Position numbers and translations under genes: made by a program. The notes below the pieces were generated by a model that was not told the origin of the DNA, searched no databases, and saw only the letters and a program-made list of their open reading frames with translations. From an uncultured Prevotellaceae bacterium (GTDB taxonomy: Bacteria; Bacteroidota; Bacteroidia; Bacteroidales; Bacteroidaceae), in assembly GCA_900318115.1 (NCBI GenBank), contig ONJJ01000019.1, positions 1 to 64,000 of the forward strand: DNA of 64,000 bases, read 5' to 3'. Positions 53,021 to 62,255 of the stretch are shown one piece after another. Every line of letters starts with the position of its first letter. The stretch's first letter is position 1.

Positions 53021-54088
53021 CTACTTCTTTCTTTTAGGCATCTTGGGTTTGACGGGCTCCACTCCGGAGTGGGTGACTCGCACGGGCAGTATCATCCCGT
53101 CCTTGTCGAAGAGAAGGCGGTCTATGCACACCTGGCGGTGGAAGCCGGGGCCCATCTTCTTGTCGATGTAGGCGGGGTTGATGCGGTGGTAAACGATGTA
53201 CCAGTCATCATAGCCGGGCACGCAGATGACGCTGTTGTGCGCCGGTCCGAAGATGTCCTGCTGGGGATTCTGCTGGAGCACGATGGGCTTGGCCGCCACG
53301 CTGATGGGACCCGTGGGGGAGGAGGCGGTGCCGTAGGCCACGTGGTAGTTGGGCGAGCCGGTGTCGTCCACGCTCCAGAGGAAGTAGTATAGCCCGTTGC
53401 GGAAGAAGACGTAGGGTGCCTCGCGGTAGGCGTAGTCCTGCAGGGTGCCTCCCTCGGGGGTGAGCACGCGGATGGTGGTGGTGTCGATGCTGACCATGTC
53501 GTGGTTCAGCTCAGCCACAGCCATGTAGCCGTTGCCCCAGTAGAGGTAGTTCTTGCCTGTCTGGGGGTCCTGGAAGACATCGACGTCAATCTGCTGGCCT
53601 CCCTTGACGCCCTTGGGCAGTTTGTTGATGATGGGCTGTCCGTGGTCGTAGAAGGGTCCCGTGGGGGATTCGGCCACGGCTACGCCGATGGCCTTGCGGT
53701 TGGTCTGCGGGTCGTGGCCGCTGTAGTAGAGGTAGTACTTGAACTGTCCGCCCACCTCTTTCTCGATGATGGCGGGTGCCCAGGCGTTGCCGGTGGCCCA
53801 GGGCACCTGGCTGGTGGCGAGGTCGAGGACGATGCCCTCGTGCTTCCAGTCCACGAGGTTGGGCGAGGAGAAGGCGGTGAAGTAGTAGCCTCCCCAGCCG
53901 GGGACTCCGTCGGTGGTGGAGTAGATGTAGAAGCGCCCCGTCTGGTTGGAGAAGATGATTTCCGGGTCGGCGTGGAACTCCGGCAGGATGGGGTTGCCGC
54001 TCATGCGCGGCTGGCGGCTGCGCTGGGCAATGGCGGGAAGGGCAAGCAGCAGGAGGGCTGCTGCGGTGAGGAGGAGGTGTCTTTTCAT
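53021..54088 (-). CDS. GH43-family glycosidase, secreted
   Basis: A 355-residue protein with a signal peptide (ending AIAQ). Five-bladed propeller motifs include HADPEIIFSNQTGRFYIYST (with the base Asp), WAPAIIEKEVGGQFKYYLYY, DVDVFQDPQTGKNYLYWGN and EAPYVFFRNGLYYFLWSVDDT (with the acid Glu). GH43 enzymes act on arabinan, arabinoxylan or galactan side chains; the subfamily is not resolved. Apart from the DUF1573 gene there are no carbohydrate genes next to it. Confidence 0.88.
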   Translation of the reverse strand: MKRHLLLTAAALLLLALPAIAQRSRQPRMSGNPILPEFHADPEIIFSNQTGRFYIYSTTDGVPGWGGYYFTAFSSPNLVDWKHEGIVLDLATSQVPWATGNAWAPAIIEKEVGGQFKYYLYYSGHDPQTNRKAIGVAVAESPTGPFYDHGQPIINKLPKGVKGGQQIDVDVFQDPQTGKNYLYWGNGYMAVAELNHDMVSIDTTTIRVLTPEGGTLQDYAYREAPYVFFRNGLYYFLWSVDDTGSPNYHVAYGTASSPTGPISVAAKPIVLQQNPQQDIFGPAHNSVICVPGYDDWYIVYHRINPAYIDKKMGPGFHRQVCIDRLLFDKDGMILPVRVTHSGVEPVKPKMPKRKK

Positions 54089-54116
54089 TATTGTTGTCGT
54101 TTTTGGTTTCTGGATA

Positions 54117-54205
54117 GGGATCTCTAGGATTTCCTAGGATTTTCTAGGTTTTTCTAGGGCTTCCTAGGTTCTTCTAGGATTTCCTAGGCTTTTTCTAGGG
54201 CTTCT
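54117..54205. repeat. TTCCTAGG/TTCTAGG spacer repeat
   Basis: About nine units of TTTCCTAGG, TTTTCTAGG and GCTTCCTAGG of 9-11 bp fill the gap between aroB and GH43. No gene is seen there. Confidence 0.85.
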
Positions 54206-54220
54206 TAGGCTCTCTTGCTC

Positions 54221-55429
54221 TCAGTTCTCGCGATAGAAGTCCAGCATGTCGAAGATCTCTTCCTTGGTGGCGGTCTGGTTGATGCGGATGTCGCCCACAG
54301 TGCCGAGGAGGGTGAAGTTGACGATGCCGGCGGTGTTCTTCTTGTCGTGGGTCATGAGTTCGTAGATGCGGTCGTATTCGCGGCAGTCTAAGGGGAAGCG
54401 TCCGTAGTGGTCGCGGACGAAGTCCAGGAGCTGGTAGAAGGTCTCGCGGGGGAAGTCCAACCGCTTGACACTCAGGTAGAGTTCGCAGACGAGTCCCCAG
54501 GCGACGGCATAGCCGTGGAGCACGGGGCGGTGGTTGGCCATGGCCAGGCTCTCGAAGGCGTGGCCCACGGTGTGTCCGAGGTTCAGAGCCTTGCGCAGGC
54601 CGTGTTCCTGGGGGTCCTGGAAGACGATATTCTCCTTGACGGCCACGCTGCGTGCCACCATCTGCTGGAGCTCGGCGAGGTCGGGCTGCTCGATGTCGAA
54701 ACGGAGGAGGGCGTGCAGCTCTTGGGGGGTGCTGATGAGTCCGTGCTTGAGCATCTCGGCATAGCCGCTGAGCAGGTTCTCGCGGTCCAGGGTGGCGAGG
54801 AAATGGGTGTCGAGGAGCACGGCGGAGGCGTTGCGGAAGACGCCTATCTCGTTCTTCAGGCCGCAGAAGTTGATGCCTGTCTTGCCGCCTACGCTGGCAT
54901 CGACCATGGCCAGCAGGGTGGTGGGGATGTTGATGAAGGCGATGCCCCGCTTGAAGGTGGAGGCGGCAAAGCCGCCGAGGTCTGTGACCATGCCTCCGCC
55001 GAGGTTGATGAGCAGGCTGTGGCGCGTGGCGCCGCCCTGACTGAGGGACTCCCAGACGCTGGCGAGGGAGGTGAGGGTCTTGGCCTCGTCCGTGGGGGGG
55101 ATGGTGATGAGGGAGGGGACGAGGGAGGCGGGGGAGGTGGGGGCGACGGCGGACGGACCGCCGTCAACAGGGGTCATGGAAGGGGAGGGAGAGGGGGACT
55201 GCGGGGCAAAGGAGGGAGAGGGGGACTGCGAGGCAGGGGAGGGAGAGGGGGGCTGCGAGACAGAGGAGGGGGCTTCGGGGAGATGAAGGGCAGGGGAGAG
55301 GAGGGGCCAGCAGAGGCGGGCGGTCGTCTGGTCACAGAGGACGAAGAGGCGATCGGGCGACAGCTGCCGGATGGCAGCGCTGAGGTCTGCCGCGAGGTCG
55401 CTGGTGATGATTATTGGTTGTTTTTCCAT
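54221..55429 (-). CDS. aroB: 3-dehydroquinate synthase with repeat-encoded insertion
   Basis: A 402-residue AroB, about 50 longer than usual. Conserved parts include GGGMVTDLGGFAAS, IPTTLLAMVDASVGGKTGINF, LSGYAEMLKHGLI and LNLGHTVGHAFE (metal His). Residues about 55-107 are Pro/Ser-rich, made of 9-residue units (SPSPSPASQ type) encoded by a 27-bp tandem repeat, in the nucleotide-binding half. It catalyses the second shikimate step. Start 55429 is set by the promoter at 55454-55461, upstream of which a longer frame is open. Confidence 0.9.
   Translation of the reverse strand: MEKQPIIITSDLAADLSAAIRQLSPDRLFVLCDQTTARLCWPLLSPALHLPEAPSSVSQPPSPSPASQSPSPSFAPQSPSPSPSMTPVDGGPSAVAPTSPASLVPSLITIPPTDEAKTLTSLASVWESLSQGGATRHSLLINLGGGMVTDLGGFAASTFKRGIAFINIPTTLLAMVDASVGGKTGINFCGLKNEIGVFRNASAVLLDTHFLATLDRENLLSGYAEMLKHGLISTPQELHALLRFDIEQPDLAELQQMVARSVAVKENIVFQDPQEHGLRKALNLGHTVGHAFESLAMANHRPVLHGYAVAWGLVCELYLSVKRLDFPRETFYQLLDFVRDHYGRFPLDCREYDRIYELMTHDKKNTAGIVNFTLLGTVGDIRINQTATKEEIFDMLDFYREN
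55184..55272. repeat. 27-bp tandem repeat inside aroB
   Basis: Units starting GGAGGGAGAGGGGGACTGC begin at 55184, 55211 and 55238, with a partial fourth at 55265; the period is exactly 27 bp, so frame is preserved. Just before, at 55145-55165, is a palindrome GACGGCGG/CCGCCGTC. Confidence 0.9.
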
Positions 55430-55453
55430 GCAGTGGATGTTGCAATTTTGCTG

Positions 55454-55461
55454 CAAATATA
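55454..55461 (-). promoter_or_regulatory. -7 promoter element (TATATTTG) of aroB
   Basis: Minus-strand match to TAnnTTTG, 24 bp before the aroB start at 55429. Confidence 0.65.
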
Positions 55462-55545
55462 GCACAAAGTGGGCGAAGGACAAAGGAATCGGGGACTTTT
55501 TTGAAAAAAAAACGCAAAAAGGTTTCGTGTTCGTTATTTAATGAT

Positions 55546-55553
55546 TAACTTTG
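55546..55553 (+). promoter_or_regulatory. -7 promoter element (TAACTTTG) of the mmd operon
   Basis: Matches TAnnTTTG, 173 bp before mmdA. The resulting leader of about 165 nt is long for this window and contains CCGACCGCCCTCCGGCGGACGG-like dyad symmetry, so post-transcriptional control is possible. Confidence 0.65.
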
Positions 55554-55726
55554 CGCCGAATTTCGGAGAAAAAGCACTTCCGACCGCCCTCCGGCGGACG
55601 GAATTTAGGGTTTTCGCGCGCACGTGAACCTTAGGATTTGGTCCTCCAAGGATAGCTTCCGTCGAAACGATATTCACTCAACAAAATAACAAACATTACA
55701 TAACCAGTTCAACATTTAAAATTGCA

Positions 55727-57298
55727 ATGAGCAAACAAACGGAAAAGATTCAGGAGCTCATCGAGCTCCGCGCCAAAGCCCGCCTGGGTGGTGGCGAGAA
55801 AGCCATTGAGAAGCAGCACGAGCGCGGCAAGTACACTGCCCGCGAGCGCATCGACATGCTGTTGGATGCCGGCAGCTTCGAGGAAATGGACATGTTCGTA
55901 ACACATCGCTGCCACAACTTCGGCATGGAGAAGAAGCAGTACATGGGCGACGGCGTCGTCACCGGCTACGGTACGATTGCAGGTCGCCTTGTTTATGTCT
56001 TCGCCCAGGACTTCACGGTCAACGCCGGTTCTCTGAGCGAGACCATGGCCCTGAAGATCTGTAAGGTGATGGACGCCGCCATGAAGGTGGGCGCTCCCGT
56101 CATTGGCCTGAACGACTCCGGCGGCGCCCGCATCCAGGAAGGCATCAACGCCCTGGCCGGCTACTCGGAGATCTTCCAGCGCAACATCATGGCCAGCGGT
56201 GTGATTCCCCAGATCAGCGGTATCTTCGGCCCCTGCGCCGGCGGTGCTGTATATAGTCCTGCCCTGACGGACTTCACGCTGATGATGGAGGGCACGAGCT
56301 ACATGTTCCTCACCGGTCCCGCCGTCGTGAAGACCGTGCTGGGCGAGGTCGTCACTCAGGAAGAACTGGGTGGTGCCAGCGTACACTCCACCAAGAGCGG
56401 CGTCACACACTTCACCGCCAAGACGGAGGAGGAAGCCATGGCCATGATCAAGCAGCTCCTGAGCTACATTCCGCAGAACAACCTGGAGAAGACTCCGCGC
56501 GTGGAATGCACCGACCCCATCGACCGCAAGGACGACTACCTCAACGAGATCATCCCCGACAACCCCAACATGCCCTACGACATGTATGAGGTCATCGCCA
56601 GCATCGTGGACAACGGCGAGTTCTTCGAGGTGCAGCCCAACTACGCCAAGAACATCATCGTCGGCTTCGCCCGCTTCAATGGCGAGAGCGTGGGCATCGT
56701 GGCCAACCAGCCGAAGCAGCTGGCCGGCGTGCTGGACTGCAACGCCAGCCGCAAGGGTGCCCGCTTCGTGCGTTTCTGCGACGCCTTCAACATCCCCATC
56801 GTCACCCTCGTGGATGTCCCCGGCTTCCTGCCCGGCACGGGTCAGGAGTACAACGCTGTCATCCTGCATGGTGCCAAACTGCTGTACGCCTACGGCGAGT
56901 GCACGGTGCCCAAGGTGACCGTGACGCTGCGCAAGAGCTACGGCGGCAGTCACATCGTCATGAGCTGCAAGCAGCTGCGCGGCGACATGAACTACGCATG
57001 GCCCTCGGCTGAGATTGCCGTGATGGGTGCTGCCGGTGCCGCTGCTGTGCTCTATGCCAAGGAGGCCAAGGCCATCAAGGAAGAGAAGGGCCCGGAGGCT
57101 GCCAACGAGTTCATCGCCGAGAAGGAGGCCGAGTACACCAAGCTCTTCGCCAACCCCTACAACGCTGCCAAGTACGGCTACATCGACGATGTCATCGAGC
57201 CTCGCAACACCCGCTTCCGCATCATCCGCGCACTGGCTCAGCTGGCAGACAAGCGCCTGACCAACCCCGCCAAGAAGCACGGTAACATTCCTCTGTAA
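55727..57298 (+). CDS. mmdA: Methylmalonyl-CoA decarboxylase alpha subunit (carboxyltransferase)
   Basis: A 523-residue acyl-CoA carboxyltransferase: [54 protein letters not shown] and [11 protein letters not shown]. It transfers CO2 from methylmalonyl-CoA to the biotin carrier. With the gamma-like, biotin and beta subunits downstream it forms a sodium-translocating decarboxylase; no biotin carboxylase gene is present, which argues against propionyl-CoA carboxylase. The 429-bp shadow frames are not genes. Confidence 0.93.
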   Translation: MSKQTEKIQELIELRAKARLGGGEKAIEKQHERGKYTARERIDMLLDAGSFEEMDMFVTHRCHNFGMEKKQYMGDGVVTGYGTIAGRLVYVFAQDFTVNAGSLSETMALKICKVMDAAMKVGAPVIGLNDSGGARIQEGINALAGYSEIFQRNIMASGVIPQISGIFGPCAGGAVYSPALTDFTLMMEGTSYMFLTGPAVVKTVLGEVVTQEELGGASVHSTKSGVTHFTAKTEEEAMAMIKQLLSYIPQNNLEKTPRVECTDPIDRKDDYLNEIIPDNPNMPYDMYEVIASIVDNGEFFEVQPNYAKNIIVGFARFNGESVGIVANQPKQLAGVLDCNASRKGARFVRFCDAFNIPIVTLVDVPGFLPGTGQEYNAVILHGAKLLYAYGECTVPKVTVTLRKSYGGSHIVMSCKQLRGDMNYAWPSAEIAVMGAAGAAAVLYAKEAKAIKEEKGPEAANEFIAEKEAEYTKLFANPYNAAKYGYIDDVIEPRNTRFRIIRALAQLADKRLTNPAKKHGNIPL

Positions 57299-57301
57299 AA
57301 A

Positions 57302-57451
57302 AGACCCACCCCCTGTCCCTTCCCTGAAGGGAGGGGAGTGGATACCTTTCAAGAATTGTAAAACATTATTAAAGAATGACCCTAAACGCCCTTCTGCTGT
57401 AAAAAGCATCTTACTCCCCTCCCTCGCAGGGAGGGGCAGAGGGGTGGGTCT
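57302..57451. repeat. Palindromic element between mmdA and the gamma-subunit gene
   Basis: Imperfect inverted arms of about 38 bp (AGACCCACCCCCTGTCCC... at 57302 and ...AGAGGGGTGGGTCT ending 57451) surround about 73 bp that include AAAGAATGACCCTA. Same family as the in-gene elements at 15167 and 23015. Confidence 0.85.
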
Positions 57452-57457
57452 GCTATT

Positions 57458-57814
57458 ATGATTACAACACTATCAACCGATTGGGGCCTGGCCTGGGGCA
57501 TGGCAGGCATCAGCGTGGGCGTGGTCTTCGTGATCCTCATCCTGCTGGTGCTCGTGCTCTACGTCTTCCACTTCGTTGCCGCAGGTACCGCTGCCAAGAC
57601 CGAGTCTGCTGCGAAGCCCAAGGTGCTGACGGGTGCGGATTTCGTCAAATCGAAGCAGGCAGACATCGCCTCTGCTTCCGAGCTCGACAAGATTGCTCTT
57701 GCCACCGCCGTGTACCTCTACATGGGCAACCAGCACGACGAGGAGAGTGGCATCCTCACCATTCACCACACCGACCACACCGCTTGGCATGCCGAGCTGA
57801 ACAGACATCTGTAA
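57458..57814 (+). CDS. OadG-family gamma/delta subunit of the decarboxylase pump
   Basis: A 118-residue protein with one membrane segment (WGMAGISVGVVFVILILLVLVLYVFHF), an Ala/Lys spacer and a small soluble C-terminus. It matches the OadG/MmdD subunit that holds the complex together. It lies between the alpha and biotin subunits, flanked on each side by a palindromic element. Confidence 0.85.
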   Translation: MITTLSTDWGLAWGMAGISVGVVFVILILLVLVLYVFHFVAAGTAAKTESAAKPKVLTGADFVKSKQADIASASELDKIALATAVYLYMGNQHDEESGILTIHHTDHTAWHAELNRHL

Positions 57815-57817
57815 AGA

Positions 57818-57997
57818 AGACCCACCCCCAACCCCTCCCGCAATGGAGGGGAGAGCCTGCGGGGTGGATTAAGTAGCCAATTATTAACATTTAAAAGAAT
57901 GACCCTATAAAACCTCCAAGCGCCAGCCGCCCCTCCATCACGGGAGGGTTCTCGATGGGGACGGGCGTCCCCGACGGGCCGAGCGGGAGGTGGGTCT
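57818..57997. repeat. Palindromic element between the gamma-subunit and biotin-carrier genes
   Basis: Bounded by AGACCCACC (57818) and GGTGGGTCT (ending 57997). Contains two CCCTCC/GGAGGG hairpins, GACGGGCGTCCCCGACGGGCC, and AAAGAATGACCCTA, which also occurs inside the element at 57302. It duplicates the arrangement of the preceding spacer. Confidence 0.8.
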
Positions 57998-58003
57998 GAA
58001 ATC

Positions 58004-58732
58004 ATGAAAGAATTCAAGTTTAAAATAGACGGCAAGGACTACGAAGCCAAAGTAGCCGAGCAGGACAATGGCGTCCTGGCCGTAACACTCAATGGCAACA
58101 CCTATGCTGTGGAGGTGCCCGCACTGGCCCACCACGCTGTCAAACCCGTTGTGCACCACGCAGCTGCTCCCGCCGCTGCCGCAGGTGCTCCCCGCGCTGC
58201 TGCTCCCGCTGCTGCCGGCAGCATCGTGGCTCCCCTGCCCGGTACCATCAAGCAGGTGCTCGTCTCCGATGGCCAGAAGGTCAAGCAGGGCGACACCGTC
58301 ATCACCATGGAAGCCATGAAGATGGAGAACGCCATCACCGCAGAGGCTGACGGCACCATTCTGAAGGTGCGCACCAGCGTGGGCGCCAGTGTGAACCAGG
58401 GCGATGTCCTCGTGGACTTCCAGGCCGATGCCGCTCCTGCCGCCGCACCTGCTGCTCCCGCTCCGAAGGCTGCTCCTGCCGCTGCTCCCGCTCCTCCTGC
58501 TGCTCCCGCCGCTGCCGGCTCCAAGAACGTCGAGGCTCCCCTGCCCGGCACCATCAAGCAGGTGCTCGTCAGCGTGGGTCAGGAAGTGGCTGCCGGCGAG
58601 ACCGTGGTCGTCATGGAAGCCATGAAGATGGAGAACAACATCACCGCTGAGTTCGCCGGCAAGGTCACCGCCATCAACGTGGCTGTGGGCGACCAGGTCC
58701 AGAGCGGACAGGCAATGGTGGTGCTCGCATAA
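58004..58732 (+). CDS. Biotin carrier subunit with two biotinyl domains
   Basis: A 242-residue protein: N-terminal beta hairpin domain (1-40), Ala/Pro-rich linker, first biotinyl domain (about 72-140) with biotin Lys106 in EAMKMEN, second Ala/Pro linker, second biotinyl domain (about 174-242) with Lys208 in EAMKMEN. Family members usually have one biotinyl domain and 130-170 residues. The two copies are very similar at the DNA level, pointing to a recent internal duplication. It carries CO2 between MmdA and MmdB. Confidence 0.92.
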   Translation: MKEFKFKIDGKDYEAKVAEQDNGVLAVTLNGNTYAVEVPALAHHAVKPVVHHAAAPAAAAGAPRAAAPAAAGSIVAPLPGTIKQVLVSDGQKVKQGDTVITMEAMKMENAITAEADGTILKVRTSVGASVNQGDVLVDFQADAAPAAAPAAPAPKAAPAAAPAPPAAPAAAGSKNVEAPLPGTIKQVLVSVGQEVAAGETVVVMEAMKMENNITAEFAGKVTAINVAVGDQVQSGQAMVVLA

Positions 58733-58768
58733 ATAATTGAAAGATTGAAACATTGAAAAATTGAAAAG

Positions 58769-60052
58769 ATGAAACAAGTCTTCAAATATTCGAGCCTTCT
58801 GGCTGTGATGTTGCTCATTCCCACGATGGTGATGGCTCAGGACTTCTCCTTCGGCGAAGCTATGAGCAAGTTCTTCGGCGAGATGGGCTTCACCAGCTTC
58901 TTCGTCGGCGAAGGATGGAAGAACGCCGTGATGATCTGCATCGCCTGCTTCCTCCTCTACCTCGCTATCAAGAAGGAGTACGAGCCCCTGCTGCTGCTGC
59001 CCATCGCCTTCGGCATGCTGCTCTCCAACATCCCCGACGCAGGCCTCTTCCACACCTCCATGTGGAACGATGAGTTCCTGAATCCCGCCAGCCCCTACTA
59101 CCACTCCTACCGCCACGTGATGGCCGAGGGTGGTCTCCTGGATGTGCTCTACATCGGCGTCAAGGCCGGTGTCTATCCCTGCCTCATCTTCCTCGGCGTG
59201 GGTGCCATGACGGACTTCGGTCCCCTCATCGCCAACCCCAAGAGCCTGCTCCTCGGCGCTGCTGCCCAGCTGGGTATCTTCGCCACCTTCCTGGTCACCC
59301 AGATGGACTTCTTCGGCTTCAACCCCGCTGAGGCAGCCTCCATCGGCATCATCGGTGGTGCCGACGGTCCCACCGCCATCTTCCTGACCTCCAAACTGGC
59401 TCCCCACCTCCTGGGTCCCATTGCCGTGGCTGCCTACTCGTACATGGCCCTCGTGCCCGTCATCCAGCCGCCCATCATGCGCGCCCTGACGACTGAGAAG
59501 GAGCGCAAGATCCGTATGTCCCAGCTCCGCACGGTCTCCAAGAAGGAGAAGATCCTCTTCCCCATCATCGTGGCTATCGTCGTCAGCCTCATCCTCCCCT
59601 CCGCTGCCACCCTCATCGGATGCCTCATGCTGGGCAACCTCATGAAGGAGAGCGGCGTCGTGGAGCGCCTCAGCAAGGCCGCACAGAACGAGCTGAACAA
59701 CATCGTCGTCATCTTCCTCGGAACCACCGTCGGCGCCACTGCCACGGCTGAGGCATTCCTGAACTTCCGCACCATCAGTATCCTCTGCGTGGGCATCGTC
59801 GCCTTCGGCGTGGGCACCGCAGGCGGTGTGCTGCTGGCCAAGTTCATGAACCTCTTCCTGAAGGAGAAGATCAACCCGCTCATCGGCAGCGCCGGCGTCA
59901 GCGCCGTGCCCATGGCAGCCCGCGTCAGCCAGACCGAAGGCGCCAAGGCCGACCCCCGCAACTTCCTGCTCATGCACGCCATGGGTCCGAATGTGGCAGG
60001 TGTCATCGGCTCCGCCGTGGCAGCAGGTATCCTCCTCAGCTTCCTCGGCTAA
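58769..60052 (+). CDS. mmdB: Sodium-translocating decarboxylase beta subunit
   Basis: A 427-residue polytopic protein: signal-like N-terminus (MVMAQ), then OadB/MmdB core motifs [28 protein letters not shown] and [12 protein letters not shown]. It releases CO2 from biotin and pumps sodium outward. Last gene of the operon; a terminator follows at 60134-60164. Confidence 0.95.
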   Translation: MKQVFKYSSLLAVMLLIPTMVMAQDFSFGEAMSKFFGEMGFTSFFVGEGWKNAVMICIACFLLYLAIKKEYEPLLLLPIAFGMLLSNIPDAGLFHTSMWNDEFLNPASPYYHSYRHVMAEGGLLDVLYIGVKAGVYPCLIFLGVGAMTDFGPLIANPKSLLLGAAAQLGIFATFLVTQMDFFGFNPAEAASIGIIGGADGPTAIFLTSKLAPHLLGPIAVAAYSYMALVPVIQPPIMRALTTEKERKIRMSQLRTVSKKEKILFPIIVAIVVSLILPSAATLIGCLMLGNLMKESGVVERLSKAAQNELNNIVVIFLGTTVGATATAEAFLNFRTISILCVGIVAFGVGTAGGVLLAKFMNLFLKEKINPLIGSAGVSAVPMAARVSQTEGAKADPRNFLLMHAMGPNVAGVIGSAVAAGILLSFLG

Positions 60053-60133
60053 GAAGGCTCTCGCGTGTGCGCGTGTGAGCGCATACCTTAATTATTAGAT
60101 AGTACATTTCAGTTTACTAACTGCACATTCCAG

Positions 60134-60164
60134 GGAGGCGCTCCGCAGCTGCGGCTGCGCCTCC
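60134..60164 (+). terminator. Probable terminator of the mmd operon
   Basis: GGAGGCGC and GCGCCTCC form an 8-bp stem, with CCGCAGCTGCGG inside the loop, followed by TTCACTTT. The T-run is weak. Confidence 0.55.
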
Positions 60165-60184
60165 TTCACTTTCGCAAGAAGAAG

Positions 60185-61273
60185 ATGAGACGCATCCCCT
60201 GCCTACGCCGCCTGAAGGCTTGGCTACTGCACATCGACCGCCGCCAGCGTGACAGCGGCTTTCAGGTTGTGCGCAGCAGCGAGCACCACACATGCCCCTT
60301 CTGCGGCGAAGAGTACGAAGGTAATTTCTGCCCCCAATGCGGACTGGAGCCCGAGCTGAAATACGTCACCTGGCGCTCCTCCGTGCCCGACTTCCTGAAC
60401 ATCTGGAACCTCGGCAGCAGCGCCGTGTTCCGAACCATGAAACATCTGCTCTGGCGACCCGGCTACATGATCAACGACTGGCTCAACGGCCGCCGTCAGC
60501 TCTACTTCTCCCCGGTGCTCTCGCTCGTCACCGCCTGCTTCATCTTCGGACTCTGCATGTACATCCGCGGGCTCGAGTTTCCCGAATGGGATGATGTCGT
60601 GGAATTAGGGGTGGACACGGACTCGGCAACCGTAGCCCGCGAGCGGGCAGACAGCCTGCTGCTCGTCCGGGCGGACAGCATCCGGACTGCTCATGCGGAC
60701 AGCCTCCTGCTGACTCCTTCGGACAGCCTCCTGCTGGCCCAAGCAGACAGCCTCCAGCTCGCCATAGACTCGCGGCCGACGCTGACAGGAGACGAACTCA
60801 TTGAGCACGTGGCCATCGATGTGACCCAGCGGATAAACGACCTCCTCGCCTACTACGATGCCTGGAGCAACGAGCATTATGCCTATTCCCTCATGCTCTC
60901 CAAGCTCCTCCTGATGATAGTGCTGCCCCTCTGCTTCCGCCGAACGCCCCGGCGCCCGCATACCAGCATGCCCGAGTTCTTCTTCGCCCTGCTCTACCTC
61001 GACGCCGCCCTCATTCTCGTGGCCTCCGTCTATGTCCTGCTGACGGGCGAACTGTTGGTCGGCGGCTACTTCTATCCCATGCCCAACTGGCTCTCCGTTC
61101 CCCTGCTTATCCTGGCGCTGCGCCAGCTCTTCGGCTACAGCCTCTGGGGCACCACCTGGCGCTTCGGCGTCATCGTCCTCTGCATGTACGCCATCTTCTT
61201 CATCGTCATCTTCTGCCTCCTCCTCAGCTTCGCCTTCCAGTCCGGTGTGGCTGCCGGGGCTGCAGGCGGCTGA
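60185..61273 (+). CDS. DUF3667 membrane protein with zinc-ribbon-like N-terminus
   Basis: A 362-residue protein: two CxxC pairs (CPFCGEEYEGNFCPQCG) forming a zinc ribbon, then DUF3667-type region RPGYMINDWLNGRRQLYFSPVLSL, a repeat-rich loop of (A/S)DSLLL units (about 150-195), and three to four C-terminal membrane segments. Function is unknown. The repeat loop is probably periplasmic. It has its own terminator. Confidence 0.85.
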   Translation: MRRIPCLRRLKAWLLHIDRRQRDSGFQVVRSSEHHTCPFCGEEYEGNFCPQCGLEPELKYVTWRSSVPDFLNIWNLGSSAVFRTMKHLLWRPGYMINDWLNGRRQLYFSPVLSLVTACFIFGLCMYIRGLEFPEWDDVVELGVDTDSATVARERADSLLLVRADSIRTAHADSLLLTPSDSLLLAQADSLQLAIDSRPTLTGDELIEHVAIDVTQRINDLLAYYDAWSNEHYAYSLMLSKLLLMIVLPLCFRRTPRRPHTSMPEFFFALLYLDAALILVASVYVLLTGELLVGGYFYPMPNWLSVPLLILALRQLFGYSLWGTTWRFGVIVLCMYAIFFIVIFCLLLSFAFQSGVAAGAAGG

Positions 61274-61327
61274 GGATGATGGTGCAGTCTCTTGACATTG
61301 TCGGACAATTATTGTACAAATACAACT

Positions 61328-61361
61328 ATCCCCATCGTCTCTTCCTAGAGGCGATGGGGAT
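61328..61361. terminator. Intrinsic terminator downstream of DUF3667
   Basis: ATCCCCATCG and CGATGGGGAT pair around a 14-base loop that itself holds TCTC/GAGG. Followed by TTGCTTATTATT. It separates the convergent DUF3667 and trmB genes. Confidence 0.75.
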
Positions 61362-61412
61362 TGCTTATTATTCATGAAGGGTATGAACAATATACACGCC
61401 CCTCTGTCTGTT

Positions 61413-62255
61413 TTATTTGCCGGTAGTGAGCGAACTGCGTTTTTCGCGGTTGTAGCTGCGGTAGTCGTCCAGGGGAATTTCCACGTCCGGCTCCGTGAGC
61501 TCGCCCTCGGCAGGCAGGCGGAAGCGGAGGTATTTGATGGTGATGCCTCGGGAGAGCCATTGCTGCTCGTAGTAGGTTCGGATGTTGAGGTCGAAAGAAC
61601 CTGCAGCCTTCGAACTTTCGGGCGCAGAGGCGTACAAGTCCTCCGTGCAAGCTTCCACGGGCAGGTGGTTGTGCTCGGCCACGTAGCGGGTGTAGGTGAA
61701 GAGGAAGTTGGAGTCGGTCTTCAGGTGGATGATGCCTCCATCGGTCAGAAAATGGCGGTAGCGCTGGAGGAAGTAGGTGGAGGTCAGGCGCTTGGTGGCT
61801 TTCTTCATCTGCGGGTCGGAGAAGGTGAGCCACAGCTCCTGCACCTCGCCGGGGGCGAAGAAGCGGTCGATGATCTCGATGTTTGTCCGCAGGAAGGCTA
61901 CGTTCTTCAGCCCCTCGCGCAGGGATTCCGTGGCGCCCGTCCACATGCGGGCTCCCTTGATATCTACTCCGATGAAGTTGCGGTCGGGGTAGCGGCGAGC
62001 CAGCCCCACGGTGTACTCACCACGTCCGCAGCCCAGCTCCAGCACGATGGGATTCTGGTTGTGGAAAAAGTCCTCGTGCCAGCGGCCAATGAGATTCCCG
62101 ACAGGACGAGACTCAGACTCTCCCCCCTGCCCCTCCCTTGTAGGGAGGGGAGTAGATACTTCTGACCCTGGAGCGCCAATAGCTTTGAATGGACATTCGA
62201 AGACGTGGGGGTAGCTCGCCATGTCGGCGAACTTCGCTAACTTGCCTTTGCTCAT
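61413..62255 (-). CDS. trmB: TrmB, tRNA (guanine-46 N7)-methyltransferase, with in-frame element
   Basis: A 280-residue methyltransferase: N-terminus [15 protein letters not shown] motif [28 protein letters not shown] and [10 protein letters not shown]. It methylates G46 of tRNAs. Between the N-terminus and WHEDFFHN, residues about 27-55 (including [15 protein letters not shown]) replace the short usual segment and are encoded by a palindromic element (62110-62160). It follows ilvE on the same strand; another arm lies in the intergenic space. Confidence 0.92.
   Translation of the reverse strand: MSKGKLAKFADMASYPHVFECPFKAIGAPGSEVSTPLPTREGQGGESESRPVGNLIGRWHEDFFHNQNPIVLELGCGRGEYTVGLARRYPDRNFIGVDIKGARMWTGATESLREGLKNVAFLRTNIEIIDRFFAPGEVQELWLTFSDPQMKKATKRLTSTYFLQRYRHFLTDGGIIHLKTDSNFLFTYTRYVAEHNHLPVEACTEDLYASAPESSKAAGSFDLNIRTYYEQQWLSRGITIKYLRFRLPAEGELTEPDVEIPLDDYRSYNREKRSSLTTGK

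Noticed and set aside
55484..55726. Riboswitch in the long mmdA leader
   Set aside because: No known riboswitch core could be recognised by eye; only local dyad symmetry is visible.
57938..59977. 679-codon minus-strand frame opposite the biotin carrier and mmdB
   Set aside because: An Asp/Gly/His-rich antisense shadow of two well-identified genes.
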